IMG/VR virus record: IMGVR_UViG_3300021420_000061
Coordinates: 1-45,371 of that record
Direction: 5' to 3' (one strand)
DNA: 45,371 bases
DNA from: a virus
The notes below the pieces were generated by a model. That model made no database searches, was not told the DNA's origin, and saw only the letters and a program-made list of their open reading frames with translations. Each line of letters opens with the position of its first letter. Position 1 is the stretch's first letter. Positions 6,310-14,253 of the stretch are shown here, piece by piece. The position numbers and the translations under genes were made by a program.

Positions 6310-6827
6310 GACTGTTTCGAAGCCGGTGCTTTCGCGTTGGCTGCCGGAGCCGGGGCCGGAGCTGCCGCCGGAGCCGGTGTTCCGAAATCAACCTTGAGCG
6401 AGGCAGGCTGGTCCGGCGTGAACGTGCCGCTCCAGCTTCCGCTCAGGGAGATCGGGGGCACCGCGGCCGGGTCGCTGTAGCTGGCTGAGCCTCCTACCGC
6501 TCCTGAGAATCCTGCCGCTGCCACGATGTTCCCGGTCGCGCCCGACTTGTCGTTCGAGTTGGGTACCACGATGGCATTCCCGTCCTGCGAAACCAGCGAA
6601 AGTACGCCTGTCGCTGAGGGTGGAATCACGTTTCCCGCTGCGTCGAGAAGCTCGACGTCGTAAGGAACCATGTCGATATTCGGTGCTGAAAAAACGCTCG
6701 ATGAACTCATCTGCTTTTCTCCTTTGAATTTGACCCTGAGAGCGATCGGCTTCCTCACGGTGAGCCAGATTGCACGCGAGAGCCTAAGTATTTCTTCTAA
6801 CTTTTCATCCTTGCAAAACCACTTCAT
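6306..6827 (-). CDS. Hypothetical protein, Ala/Pro-rich C-terminus, two possible starts
   Basis: Two in-frame starts are each well supported. ATG 6827 (173 aa) follows GAGGGAAG. ATG 6710 (134 aa) follows AAAGGAG at ideal spacing. The shorter form is a beta-rich, Ser/Gly/Val domain (VPYDVELLDAAGNVIPPSAT, later LSGSWSGTFTPD), Ig-like in composition, then an AAPAPAPA linker-like tail. The extra 39 residues of the long form are a basic helix (CKDEKLEEILRLSRAIW). Dual products are possible. It is the last gene of the late leftward operon. Confidence 0.7.
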   Translation of the reverse strand: MKWFCKDEKLEEILRLSRAIWLTVRKPIALRVKFKGEKQMSSSSVFSAPNIDMVPYDVELLDAAGNVIPPSATGVLSLVSQDGNAIVVPNSNDKSGATGNIVAAAGFSGAVGGSASYSDPAAVPPISLSGSWSGTFTPDQPASLKVDFGTPAPAAAPAPAPAANAKAPASKQS

Positions 6828-6892
6828 TTCACTTCCCTCGATGTGCTTTGGGCCAGGTAACCCAGTACCACTTCAAAGCGTGCCCCACGGCT

Positions 6893-7117
6893 TTAGGAAT
6901 TACTAGGAGCAGGTGCGGCAGAGGATGGGCCATTGAGCCACTCCATGAGAGCCGGTTCCACGAGGTCGATGAGCTCCTGCTCGGTGATCGGTTTCCAGCG
7001 TTGCGGGAATTCGCTGCCGCCCGAGACTAGGATCGACTTTACGCCGCCAGGACCGGCAGTGATCTGAAGGCTCGTCGAGCCGTCAGAGCTCTTGAGTGTG
7101 AAAGTTTTGTCGAACAT
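6893..7117 (-). CDS. Small hypothetical late protein
   Basis: A 74-aa protein. Its ATG overlaps the beta-barrel gene's stop (TGATG), with GAGG five nt upstream. A beta hairpin-like N-terminus (KTFTLKSSDGSTSLQI) and a helix (ITEQELIDLVEPALMEWL) are visible. There is no membrane segment. The function is unknown. The 65 bp to the next gene hold only that gene's ribosome binding site. Confidence 0.65.
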   Translation of the reverse strand: MFDKTFTLKSSDGSTSLQITAGPGGVKSILVSGGSEFPQRWKPITEQELIDLVEPALMEWLNGPSSAAPAPSNS

Positions 7118-7728
7118 CAGAACCTCAGACCGATGCCGGCCGAGAGTTGTGCGGCGTTCGTCACCACCACGTTACCGCTGCCAGGGATGGCCGAGGAGTG
7201 AATTAAATCCAGTTCGAGAAGTCGAATCGACATCGTGGCGTTCACCGGAATGTCGAGTCCTCCGCCGATCTTGAATGCCGCGTGCGTGGTCTGGTCTGTG
7301 CCGGCTGCGCAGTTCTGGGCTGCGACGCACTGGTTACGCGCGAAGCCAAAGCCCACGTTGGCGAAGGGCTGGAACGCCTGATTGTTGAACAGGTTCGGCT
7401 TTGAGAACTGGAGTCGAAACTCCGGGCCGCCCGTCAGCACGTAGTCCGAAGGCTTCGAGAGCGAGAAGTAGTCCCCGCGGAGCGAGAGCGTCATGTCGTA
7501 CTGCTTGGCGATCAGGCTTTGGAACGTGTACGCCGGCACTGCCACGCTGCCCCAGAAGCCGTTATTTGTTGCATTGCCGGAAGTCGCTGAGTAGCCGGCG
7601 CTGAGGGAGATGGAGTATCCGGGTAGCGAAGCGGGAGGGGGCACGACGGGGGCGCTTTGCGCGAAAGCAGGTAGAGCGATAAAAAGAACCACGAGAAAGA
7701 GAAGCACCGCGAGCAGCTTGAGTTTCAT
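7117..7728 (-). CDS. Phage-encoded outer-membrane beta-barrel protein
   Basis: A 203-aa protein with a clear Sec signal peptide (residues 1-24, ending PAFAQ), a Pro-rich linker, and about eight alternating amphipathic strands (YSISLSAGYSAT, YDMTLSLRGDYFSL, FRLQFSK, FQPFANVGFGFARN, AAFKIGGGLDIPV, MSIRLLELDLI). It ends in AQLSAGIGLRF, with the terminal Phe recognised by the BAM machinery. Size and layout fit an 8-stranded OmpA/OmpX-type barrel. By analogy with lambda Lom and similar phage barrels, it may modify the host surface, for example by superinfection exclusion or adhesion. AGGAG lies six nt before the ATG. Confidence 0.85.
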   Translation of the reverse strand: MKLKLLAVLLFLVVLFIALPAFAQSAPVVPPPASLPGYSISLSAGYSATSGNATNNGFWGSVAVPAYTFQSLIAKQYDMTLSLRGDYFSLSKPSDYVLTGGPEFRLQFSKPNLFNNQAFQPFANVGFGFARNQCVAAQNCAAGTDQTTHAAFKIGGGLDIPVNATMSIRLLELDLIHSSAIPGSGNVVVTNAAQLSAGIGLRF

Positions 7729-7737
7729 GTTCGTCTC

Positions 7738-8109
7738 CTATGCCTTATTCAGGTAATCCTGCAAAGTGTTGGTCGCGCTCATCCCGAGGCTCTGTGCGAC
7801 GGAGAGAGCCCAATTCGCGGCGGCGTCATTCCCTGTCCACCGCACGGCCACCTGCCACCAGGTGTCGCTGAGTTTGTAGCCGGCGCCCGAGAGCTGCGAA
7901 AGAATCAGGTCGCACTGGTGACGCAGCCTCATCCATCCGTCGTTATCGTCCTTAAACTTCGTTTTCCCGTCGTCGACGCCATACCCGACATCGCCAATCT
8001 CGAGGTCGCCCGGGTTGTGGCAGCGAGCCGGCAGAGAGCCTGGGACGAAGAAGCCTTCGGCCTTGGCGATTGCTGTTGCCATCTTCGAGATTTTGAGAGG
8101 ATCGATCAC
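7738..8109 (-). CDS. Endolysin-like peptidoglycan hydrolase
   Basis: A 123-aa protein with a GTG start overlapping the previous stop (GTGA). The N-terminus, ATAIAKAEGFFVPGSLPARC then HNPGDLE, matches the compact lysozyme or transglycosylase-like phage lysins. In those the Glu of the AxxEGFF motif (here E18) is the likely catalytic acid and xNPGxL forms the active-site floor. The usual central F-DxxDGWxxL motif is present (FKDDNDGWMRL). It has no signal peptide, so a holin is needed, and one lies two genes upstream. A single domain without a cell-wall-binding part is usual for Gram-negative hosts. Confidence 0.75.
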   Translation of the reverse strand: MIDPLKISKMATAIAKAEGFFVPGSLPARCHNPGDLEIGDVGYGVDDGKTKFKDDNDGWMRLRHQCDLILSQLSGAGYKLSDTWWQVAVRWTGNDAAANWALSVAQSLGMSATNTLQDYLNKA

Positions 8110-8393
8110 TTTTCGTTATCTCCGCAGTGCCTAGAGTCCTTCGAGCAGAGGTAAAATTCGATGGCTCCCACTTTCCTTTGCAGGTCGCGATTGCGCTGCT
8201 CATTGTCCGTTTTCATCATGTCGAGCTTCTGGTTGACCTGGCTGATCTGGTCTGTGTGGCCCGATACTTGGTCACTCAGCTTCGTGTAACCGATGATGAT
8301 CGCGGCCAGCAGGGCGATGATTTTCAGCCAGTCCGAAACGTCCTTCATGTTCAGGGAAAGCTGGCCAGTTTTCCCGTTCCCGTTCTCCGTCAC
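8106..8393 (-). CDS. Membrane protein with coiled coil, holin or spanin-like
   Basis: A 95-aa protein linked to both neighbours by stop/start overlap. A membrane helix (LKIIALLAAIIIGYTKL, residues about 23-39) is followed by a long coiled coil (VSGHTDQISQVNQKLDMMKT...RDLQRKVGAIEF) and a short CSKDSRHC end. This is the layout of an inner-membrane spanin (Rz-like, N-in/C-out) or of a holin-associated antiholin. Its location between holin and endolysin supports a lysis role. Confidence 0.65.
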   Translation of the reverse strand: MTENGNGKTGQLSLNMKDVSDWLKIIALLAAIIIGYTKLSDQVSGHTDQISQVNQKLDMMKTDNEQRNRDLQRKVGAIEFYLCSKDSRHCGDNEK

Positions 8394-8689
8394 GGTTGCT
8401 TCGGGCTCTCGCTCAACTTCGGAGAAGTCCCCGCCACGTTCGAGGTTGCCGAAATGTCATTCCCGTAAGCCTTGCTCATCGCGGTTCGCAGATTGATAGC
8501 GAAGGCTTTCAGCCAGATAAGGAAAAACCCGTAAAACTTTTGAAATCCTGGGTAGCCTGCAAAGCTCTCAACGGGTGGCAGGAACGTGTACAGGAGTGAA
8601 CTGATTGTGACGAGAGAGGTGCCGAAGGCCCACCACTGCGCGAAGCTAAGGCCGGCTAACCAGTGCAGCAGGTTGGATAGTGCGTTCAT
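8390..8689 (-). CDS. Putative holin
   Basis: A 99-aa protein with two hydrophobic segments (LHWLAGLSFAQWWAFGTSLV to SSLLYTFL, and FQKFYGFFLIWLKAFAI), and a polar, Ser/Pro/Lys-rich C-terminus. Start 8689 has GGAG eight nt upstream and overlaps the preceding stop (ATGA). Size and topology fit a small class II-type holin that would release the downstream endolysin. No sequence family is recognised. Confidence 0.65.
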   Translation of the reverse strand: MNALSNLLHWLAGLSFAQWWAFGTSLVTISSLLYTFLPPVESFAGYPGFQKFYGFFLIWLKAFAINLRTAMSKAYGNDISATSNVAGTSPKLSESPKQP

Positions 8690-8898
8690 CGGCTGGACTC
8701 CAGATATTTTTGAAAGTGTGCAAAACCGAACAGAATCTCCGTTTGGAAGCGCCTATAAACACGACAGACGCCCCCGAGCGGGGCTCTAGCGGCGGGACTG
8801 GCAACCGGATAGGGGAGTCGGTCCTGCCCACACAATGCTGTGCCGCAGAGAGGCCGGGTCGCCGTCATGCGGAAAGGCCCGGCCGCTGCAAACCTCAT
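8686..8898 (-). CDS. Small unknown protein in the lysis cassette
   Basis: A 70-aa protein whose reality rests on perfect ATGA overlaps at both ends, with the periplasmic gene upstream and the holin gene downstream. Content: RPLCGTALCGQDRLPYPV in the middle (C-x4-C), then an aromatic, basic end (CRVYRRFQTEILFGFAHFQKY). There is no signal peptide or long hydrophobic run. A longer in-frame reading to 8994 lies inside the upstream gene. The function is unknown; its position suggests a lysis-timing or accessory role. Confidence 0.6.
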   Translation of the reverse strand: MRFAAAGPFRMTATRPLCGTALCGQDRLPYPVASPAARAPLGGVCRVYRRFQTEILFGFAHFQKYLESSR

Positions 8899-9362
8899 CT
8901 CATTAACCTCGCACGAGCGGCCTGCTGCTGAGTCGCCACATTCACGGCCGTTTGCGTTGCTACCCCCGACAGGAAACACGCTGGAGCGGTCCACAGCACG
9001 AAGGCGAACTGAGTGCCGCCAGCGTCAGGCTTTGCATTCTGGTAGTGAAAGAAAACGTGAGAGGTCAGCACCAATCCCGCGGCGTTGATCGCGTTCACCG
9101 AATAGACCCCCGCAGCAGGTGGCCGCGGCCCGAATATCTGACGAATCGGGAATCCGCCTTCTGTGCAAGCGGGGTTCACTTTCTGGCAATGCACCGAAGC
9201 CGCTGCGTCAGCCATGCGTGCCGCTACCAGCAGAGCATCGGAAGCCAGCAGAAACTTATGCGTTTTGATGTACTGGAGAACGCGATTCGGGGGAGTGACA
9301 AGCTGAGCGCGCGAAGGAATCGCGAGCCAGAGCAGTGCTCCGATCAAGGCTGCGAGTTTCAT
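8895..9362 (-). CDS. Exported protein of unknown function
   Basis: A 155-aa protein with a Sec signal peptide (residues 1-19, LAALIGALLWLAIPSRAQ). The mature part begins with a helix (FLLASDALLVAARMADAAAS), then a CQKVNPAC pair, GPRPPAAGVYSV, and two mildly hydrophobic helices (AAGLVLTSHVFFHYQ and FVLWTAPACFLSGVATQTAV). The arrangement resembles short uncharacterised exported proteins common in Acidobacteriota; this is an impression, not a match. It is the first gene of the lysis cassette, with AGGAG nine nt upstream of its start. The 119 bp to the divergent gene at 9482 hold that gene's promoter. Confidence 0.7.
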   Translation of the reverse strand: MKLAALIGALLWLAIPSRAQLVTPPNRVLQYIKTHKFLLASDALLVAARMADAAASVHCQKVNPACTEGGFPIRQIFGPRPPAAGVYSVNAINAAGLVLTSHVFFHYQNAKPDAGGTQFAFVLWTAPACFLSGVATQTAVNVATQQQAARARLMR

Positions 9363-9444
9363 CGGCTAGGCTCCTACGCTGCTTTTGGTGCATTGTGGGA
9401 AGCCGATGAATTGTGGACGTGACTGCCGGGGATTGTACTGTGTC

Positions 9445-9473
9445 TTGATTATTCTGCAACTGTTTTCTATACT
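9445..9473 (+). promoter_or_regulatory. Promoter of a leaderless rightward gene
   Basis: TTGATT (9445-9450), 17-bp spacer, TATACT (9468-9473), then exactly eight bases to the ATG at 9482. There is no Shine-Dalgarno. The -10 to ATG distance equals that of the promoter at 5370-5398, which predicts a transcript starting at the start codon. Confidence 0.8.
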
Positions 9474-9481
9474 CCCGCGCC

Positions 9482-9829
9482 ATGCCACTCACTACTGAGA
9501 ATCATTTTGTTTGTTCCCTCAAGAAGCCGAACGGCGAACCGGATTGCAACGTCGACTTCTACTATGACCCTGGCTCACAGGGGAAACCTCCGCAGTGGAC
9601 GCCCGGCGTGCAACTCGCGCTCACCAAGGTAGTCGCGATCACCATGCCGATAACCGGCTTCACTACGTTCTTCTGCTGCGACGAGCACGCCATCCTCGCG
9701 ATCGAGCGCGCACAGCACTTGCCGCCGATGCCTTCGAAGATCACGCCAGCCACCGAGGCAGACGTGAACGCCGCGAAGCGTGGCATGAAGGTCGTCGAGA
9801 ACATGCGTGAAGGCGCCAAGCCGAGTTAG
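9482..9829 (+). CDS. Lone rightward gene, leaderless, unknown function
   Basis: A 115-aa protein on the opposite strand to the whole late operon. It is expressed from its own strong promoter and, by spacing, from a leaderless mRNA. It has a CSLKKPNGEPDCNVDFYYD N-terminal part, a hydrophobic beta region (VVAITMPITGFTTFFCCDEH, with a CC-x2-H site) and a helical C-terminus. No signal peptide is seen. Its TAG directly abuts the TCA (stop) of the 984-aa virion gene, so the genes converge with zero spacing. It looks like an independently regulated cargo ('moron') gene. Confidence 0.75.
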   Translation: MPLTTENHFVCSLKKPNGEPDCNVDFYYDPGSQGKPPQWTPGVQLALTKVVAITMPITGFTTFFCCDEHAILAIERAQHLPPMPSKITPATEADVNAAKRGMKVVENMREGAKPS

Positions 9830-12784
9830 TCACTCCGCCAGAGAAAAGCGAAATGCCTGAATCTGTTGCCGCATTGCATCGTTGTCTTTCCGTGTGCGCG
9901 TGCTGGCCGTGGTCTGAAACCGCTCGATCTTCTTCTGGATGATTGGCCGTAATGCCCTTTTCTCGTTGATCGAAGCCCTGTCCCACACCTGCAAAGCATC
10001 GGCGAGTGCGAGATGGTCAACCGTCGATTGCAGCGGCATCGGATACTTGTTGGCCTGCGCGATGAGTTTCGATGCCTCTTCGCCTGTGAGCTTCGCGTCC
10101 GGTCCTACCGATGCCCCGTGAATCGCCCTGATTGCGTCCGTCCTCGCCTGGCTGTCTCGCGCGTTGATCGCTGTACGCAGGTTATCTTCGAGCTTGTAAC
10201 GGAGCTGCGCCTTTGCGAGGTCGTCGCCTTCGAGGGGAGCGCCTTCCCCGTTCCTCTTCGTCGCGAGTTGGTGCGCCAGCGTCTCGGCCGGAGTGAAAGC
10301 CTTTGTCGAACGAACGCCGATCGATTGCAGGAGCTTGTCTTTCGCGGACTGCTGAGAGATTGTTTCCGTGGGAAAGATGCCCTGCGCTGGAATCGGCGTG
10401 ATCTGCCGCATCACTTCCATGAGTTGCTGCTGAGGGCTGATTCTCTCGCCGTGCTGGTTTGTGCGCGTGTAGAGTTCGGCCGGCACCCTGAGCGTCAAAG
10501 GGTTCACGCGATTGGCGAGAAAGTCACGCGGCTGTTCGACGAAGTGCAGGAAGTCCCCGAGAGTGGTTCGCAGGCCGTACTCGCGCTTGCCGTCCTTCGA
10601 GCGAACCGAGAATCCCGTTTCGGGGTGTGAGTCGCCGGAGACCAGGTAGTTTATCGCGCGGGCTGCGAACCAATGAGCCGCGTTGAAAGCCACCAGGCGC
10701 TTTACCAGAGAGCTGCCACTGTTCCCCGCGACGTCGAGAATTGAGCGGCCGGTCGATTCAAGGAAGTCTGGGGCCAGCATCAGAAGGCGGAGGGCGTTTT
10801 GATTGTTCGCTCCCCTGCCGAGAACCTCGTAGTTCAAGCCGCCGAATTTGTTGTTCACCTGCGCGGCTGCCACTCGTCCAGCTTCTCGGGGGCTGAGATT
10901 CGGCTGCGACTTCTGAATCGAATCGCGCAGCGAGTCATAGGCTGAAAACTTCAAACGTGACAGGTACCCCGACGGGCCGAAGAGATTCTGCTCGATAAGT
11001 TTGTTCACGCCACCGACGACCGGGATGCGATTTATCAGTGACTCCTTGCCGGGCACAAGCCCCTCCGAGGCTCGACGGAGTCCGCGGCCGCCAATCATCA
11101 ATCCATCGGAGAGAGCGTCCTGCTGCACCGGCGTCAAGTTGTGCCAATCGATCTTCGCTGTCGAGAAAGGATTCTGTGCGAGCTCGAGCATTCTGTTTGT
11201 TACCGTCGCCCAATGGAAAGGCGAAAGGGAGAGCAGCGCGCTTTTCGCTCCTGAGCTGGCCTTGAGAGCCAGTTTCTCAAGTCGAGACGGAGCGGCCTGC
11301 TCGAAGAGAGCGGAGACATGCGGAGCGATTTCCCGGTTGATTGCCAGAGGCACCAGTTCCCCGTTCATCCACAGATGCAAGTCGCTCGGGACGAAGTTCG
11401 CGGGATTCGCCTGTGCCGGAACATTTCGCGCGGGAACTGCGAGAGGCTCACCGGCATTCGTCTGTCCTGTAATCAGATCGGTTTTGAATGAATCGTCGGC
11501 GAGCACGTTCCCGGCATTCTCGTGGTAGTCCGCAACCATCGCCGGAAGGTTTTTGATTGGAGTCAGCCCCGAGAGTTCCGCATCCACGATATTGTCGTAG
11601 ACGCGCTTTTTGAGAAACCCTTCGCTCGTGACGCCATGCTCGGCTTTCTTCCCGGTTGCGGGGTCGATGTAGTCCTCGGCGTATTGATGCGGCATGTAAC
11701 CAGCCGAGGTCGATGTTTGCGCGAGTCGGTCGCTCGCTCGAAGCTGGTCGCCATTCTCTTGCACGACGCGCGCTACGATGTCGCGAGCCTTCTGCTCGGT
11801 CGGACTCAGGCTCTTGCCAGCCCGTATCTCTGCGGCAAGTTCCGGCTTATTTGCGAGGTCCGCCTTCACGGCCCGGCTCTCGAGCACAAGTGGGTCGCCC
11901 ACAGCCTCTTTGTTGTGCCAAATGGCCGCCTGTGCCTTCGGGTCTTTCACGAGCGACAAAATCTCATGCTCGTACTGATCGCCTTCCCCTGACGCCGCGC
12001 GCCGTCTCGCTGAACGCGCCAGCACCGCATCGGCGTAATCGTTCTGCGCCATTGCTCGGCCCTTGGGAGACGTTGCCTCGATGTCGCGAATGTCGCCTGA
12101 GATTCCCTTTGCGGCAAGTCCGCTTGCGATCGCCCCCAGGACCGCCTCAGTTCCCATCTCTTTGAGTTCATCGAGGGCTCGCTGCTTTTGCTTCTCGTTC
12201 GTGGCTGAGCGGTAGTCGCCCCACTTTGTCTCGAGAGCGGGAATTGATTTCGTGCCGAGGTCATAACCGTACTTCGTGAGGAATCCGATGTCGGTTGCGA
12301 GCTTTACTTTTTGCACGACGGCTGCTGCGTCTGCGGCCGTCGCTACGAGTCCAGCCTTCAGGACTCCCTGTGCCAGTGCGCTGCTACCGAGAGTTCCAAT
12401 CAGCAGACCTACGCTCAGTGGCGACGTGAAGCCGGAGGCAAACTTTTCAACGCCCCGCTCAATCGGACCTGCTCCCTCTCTGGATTCGGGGAGAGCCCCG
12501 GACATCACGGTTAGCGGGGTGTTTAGGAAATCCCACGCTTTGCCGACGATACCCTGCGCTTCTGGTTTTGGTGCCACAGTTGAGGGCGCAGAACCGGAAG
12601 TTCGGGAGAAGAAGTCAGAGGGAAGCGTATCGGGCGCCGTCGCCGGTTGCTCTTTGGGCAGTGCCTGTGCCTGCGAGAAGAAATTCGCGGGGAGCGTGTC
12701 AGGGCTGGCAGGCTGCGCCGCGGCGGCAGGTTGCGGCTGCTGCGTCGAGAAGAAATCCGCCGGCAATGTTGCGGGTGCGCCCAT
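9830..12784 (-). CDS. Large internal virion protein with TLPxxFFS repeats
   Basis: A 984-aa, largely helical protein at the place of podovirus inner-core or ejection proteins. The N-terminus holds three repeats of the motif TLPADFFS, TLPANFFS and TLPSDFFS (residues about 6-61), separated by Ala/Gln/Pro linkers. They look like short linear docking motifs. Hydrophobic helices follow (SPLSVGLLIGTLGSSALAQG, then AGLVATAADAAAVVQ). Long charged helices and a region with YRSATNEKQKQRALDEL make up the rest. No peptidase or transglycosylase motif was recognised. The ATG overlaps the previous stop (TAATG). It probably enters the cell with the DNA. Confidence 0.72.
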   Translation of the reverse strand: MGAPATLPADFFSTQQPQPAAAAQPASPDTLPANFFSQAQALPKEQPATAPDTLPSDFFSRTSGSAPSTVAPKPEAQGIVGKAWDFLNTPLTVMSGALPESREGAGPIERGVEKFASGFTSPLSVGLLIGTLGSSALAQGVLKAGLVATAADAAAVVQKVKLATDIGFLTKYGYDLGTKSIPALETKWGDYRSATNEKQKQRALDELKEMGTEAVLGAIASGLAAKGISGDIRDIEATSPKGRAMAQNDYADAVLARSARRRAASGEGDQYEHEILSLVKDPKAQAAIWHNKEAVGDPLVLESRAVKADLANKPELAAEIRAGKSLSPTEQKARDIVARVVQENGDQLRASDRLAQTSTSAGYMPHQYAEDYIDPATGKKAEHGVTSEGFLKKRVYDNIVDAELSGLTPIKNLPAMVADYHENAGNVLADDSFKTDLITGQTNAGEPLAVPARNVPAQANPANFVPSDLHLWMNGELVPLAINREIAPHVSALFEQAAPSRLEKLALKASSGAKSALLSLSPFHWATVTNRMLELAQNPFSTAKIDWHNLTPVQQDALSDGLMIGGRGLRRASEGLVPGKESLINRIPVVGGVNKLIEQNLFGPSGYLSRLKFSAYDSLRDSIQKSQPNLSPREAGRVAAAQVNNKFGGLNYEVLGRGANNQNALRLLMLAPDFLESTGRSILDVAGNSGSSLVKRLVAFNAAHWFAARAINYLVSGDSHPETGFSVRSKDGKREYGLRTTLGDFLHFVEQPRDFLANRVNPLTLRVPAELYTRTNQHGERISPQQQLMEVMRQITPIPAQGIFPTETISQQSAKDKLLQSIGVRSTKAFTPAETLAHQLATKRNGEGAPLEGDDLAKAQLRYKLEDNLRTAINARDSQARTDAIRAIHGASVGPDAKLTGEEASKLIAQANKYPMPLQSTVDHLALADALQVWDRASINEKRALRPIIQKKIERFQTTASTRTRKDNDAMRQQIQAFRFSLAE

Positions 12785-14250
12785 TAGCGAACCGTTCTTG
12801 CCGCCCCTTCACCGTAGCCGGCTGCCCCCACTTCGGCTGCATTCGGCTGTTCGGCTGTGGCCTGTTTGATCCATTGGTGCCCGTCAAACTTGTAAGTCGA
12901 ACCCTGATAGTCCTTCGTGTCGCCGAGGCTCGGGGCTTTCGGCTCGGCCACCGGATGCACGCGATCGGCACCGGGCGTGCTGTATCCGTGCCCGAGTTTG
13001 CGCAATGTGTCGTAGGCGTCGCCGAGTTCCGCATTCGCATCGTCGACGTGGTAGCGCTCGGCGAGGTCTTTGAACTGCCGGCTGGTCCGGTCCGGGTTGC
13101 CCTGAGCGTCCACAGGCACCGAGAACCAGTCAGGGTCTTTTTGCATGTCCCGCTGCGCTGCCTGTGCGACGTTCCACGCGAACTGATATTGCTTCATCGC
13201 GTCGCCGCGGAGAGCCTCTTTCTGGCCTTCGTCGAGCTTCGTGTAGTCGCCGCCCACTTTATCGAGAGCCTTCCGGGCCGCCTTCGCCGTTCCCTGATCC
13301 TTGAAGTCCTGCAACTGCTGTTGCGCCTTCGCGTAATCGAGGCTCGCGCGCGCCCCCGATTCGCGCACCTGGGCGACTTTCTCCTGGTAGTTCAGCACCG
13401 AGAGAGGGTCGCCGAAAATCTTCGTCATCTTGCCGTTGGCGTCCTTCACTTCGTGCCACTCCGGACCTGCATCCGGCACCTGGTAGATGTGATACTTGTT
13501 ATCCGCCCCGAGCATTCCCTGTTCTCTGTAGCCATTCAGGTGAGCCTGCTTCGCGAGATTGTTCTTGAGTGCGTATTCCTCCATCTGCCCGAGGTCATCG
13601 AATGCCGGAGTCTCTTGCCCGGCAATTTGCATGGGTTTTCCGCCGACTGCTTTGAGCGTCGCTTCCCGGTCCATCTGGCCCTGCCGCCAGGTGATGTCCT
13701 CGTGCATCGTGCGCATATTGTGTTCAGTGTGGGCGTCGTCCATTTCCCGCATTCGTTTGTCGTGCTCGGCGAGGTCGGCGATACTTCGCGCCTGCTGCCG
13801 GGCGTTCTCAGCCACGCGAAGCTGATAGTCCCGATTCTGGTTCGTCTCCTCGTTCTGCACGCGACGCTTCTCAAGGTCGAGTTGTTGCTGCCGCTGTGCT
13901 CGATTGGCGGCTTCTTTGTTCAGTTCGTCCTTGCGCTCCTGCCCCTGTCTTGCGGCAGCCCCTACGCCTGCCAGGGCCCCGCTGCCCGGATTGACCTTCC
14001 CGGCCGCACCAAAGCCTGCGAGGGCCGCCTGGACGCCCGCAACCGTGTTCTCGGCCCAATCTCGTGCGTCGCCGTGGTTAACCTGGCCGGCGGCGATCTG
14101 ATGTTGGGCGATCGTGGCTCCCATATCCGGGGGAGTTGCCAGCGATTCGGCTGCCTCGTCCTCGCCCGGTGCCTGAAGCGCGCCAGTCTGCGGCAAAGGA
14201 ATCGGCTGCGGTGATACGTCGAGTGGGTCTTTCGTTGTCGTGTCGGCCAT
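12784..14250 (-). CDS. Coiled-coil internal virion protein
   Basis: A 488-aa protein. A disordered, Pro-rich N-terminus leads to an Ala/Gly-rich helix (VAGVQAALAGFGAAGKV), then a long charged coiled coil (residues about 100-200) rich in Gln, Arg and Glu. Two more helical regions follow, and a short C-terminal beta segment (YKFDGHQWIKQA) ends it. Size, composition and position between two other internal-virion candidates match the ejection-protein set of podoviruses. There is no enzyme motif. AGGG lies upstream of the ATG. Confidence 0.68.
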   Translation of the reverse strand: MADTTTKDPLDVSPQPIPLPQTGALQAPGEDEAAESLATPPDMGATIAQHQIAAGQVNHGDARDWAENTVAGVQAALAGFGAAGKVNPGSGALAGVGAAARQGQERKDELNKEAANRAQRQQQLDLEKRRVQNEETNQNRDYQLRVAENARQQARSIADLAEHDKRMREMDDAHTEHNMRTMHEDITWRQGQMDREATLKAVGGKPMQIAGQETPAFDDLGQMEEYALKNNLAKQAHLNGYREQGMLGADNKYHIYQVPDAGPEWHEVKDANGKMTKIFGDPLSVLNYQEKVAQVRESGARASLDYAKAQQQLQDFKDQGTAKAARKALDKVGGDYTKLDEGQKEALRGDAMKQYQFAWNVAQAAQRDMQKDPDWFSVPVDAQGNPDRTSRQFKDLAERYHVDDANAELGDAYDTLRKLGHGYSTPGADRVHPVAEPKAPSLGDTKDYQGSTYKFDGHQWIKQATAEQPNAAEVGAAGYGEGAARTVR

Positions 14251-14253
14251 GTT

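Noticed and set aside
12568-14214. Plus-strand 548-aa open frame
   Set aside because: It is antisense to the two internal-virion genes and is Arg/Leu/Val-rich, as expected of a GC-rich shadow frame.
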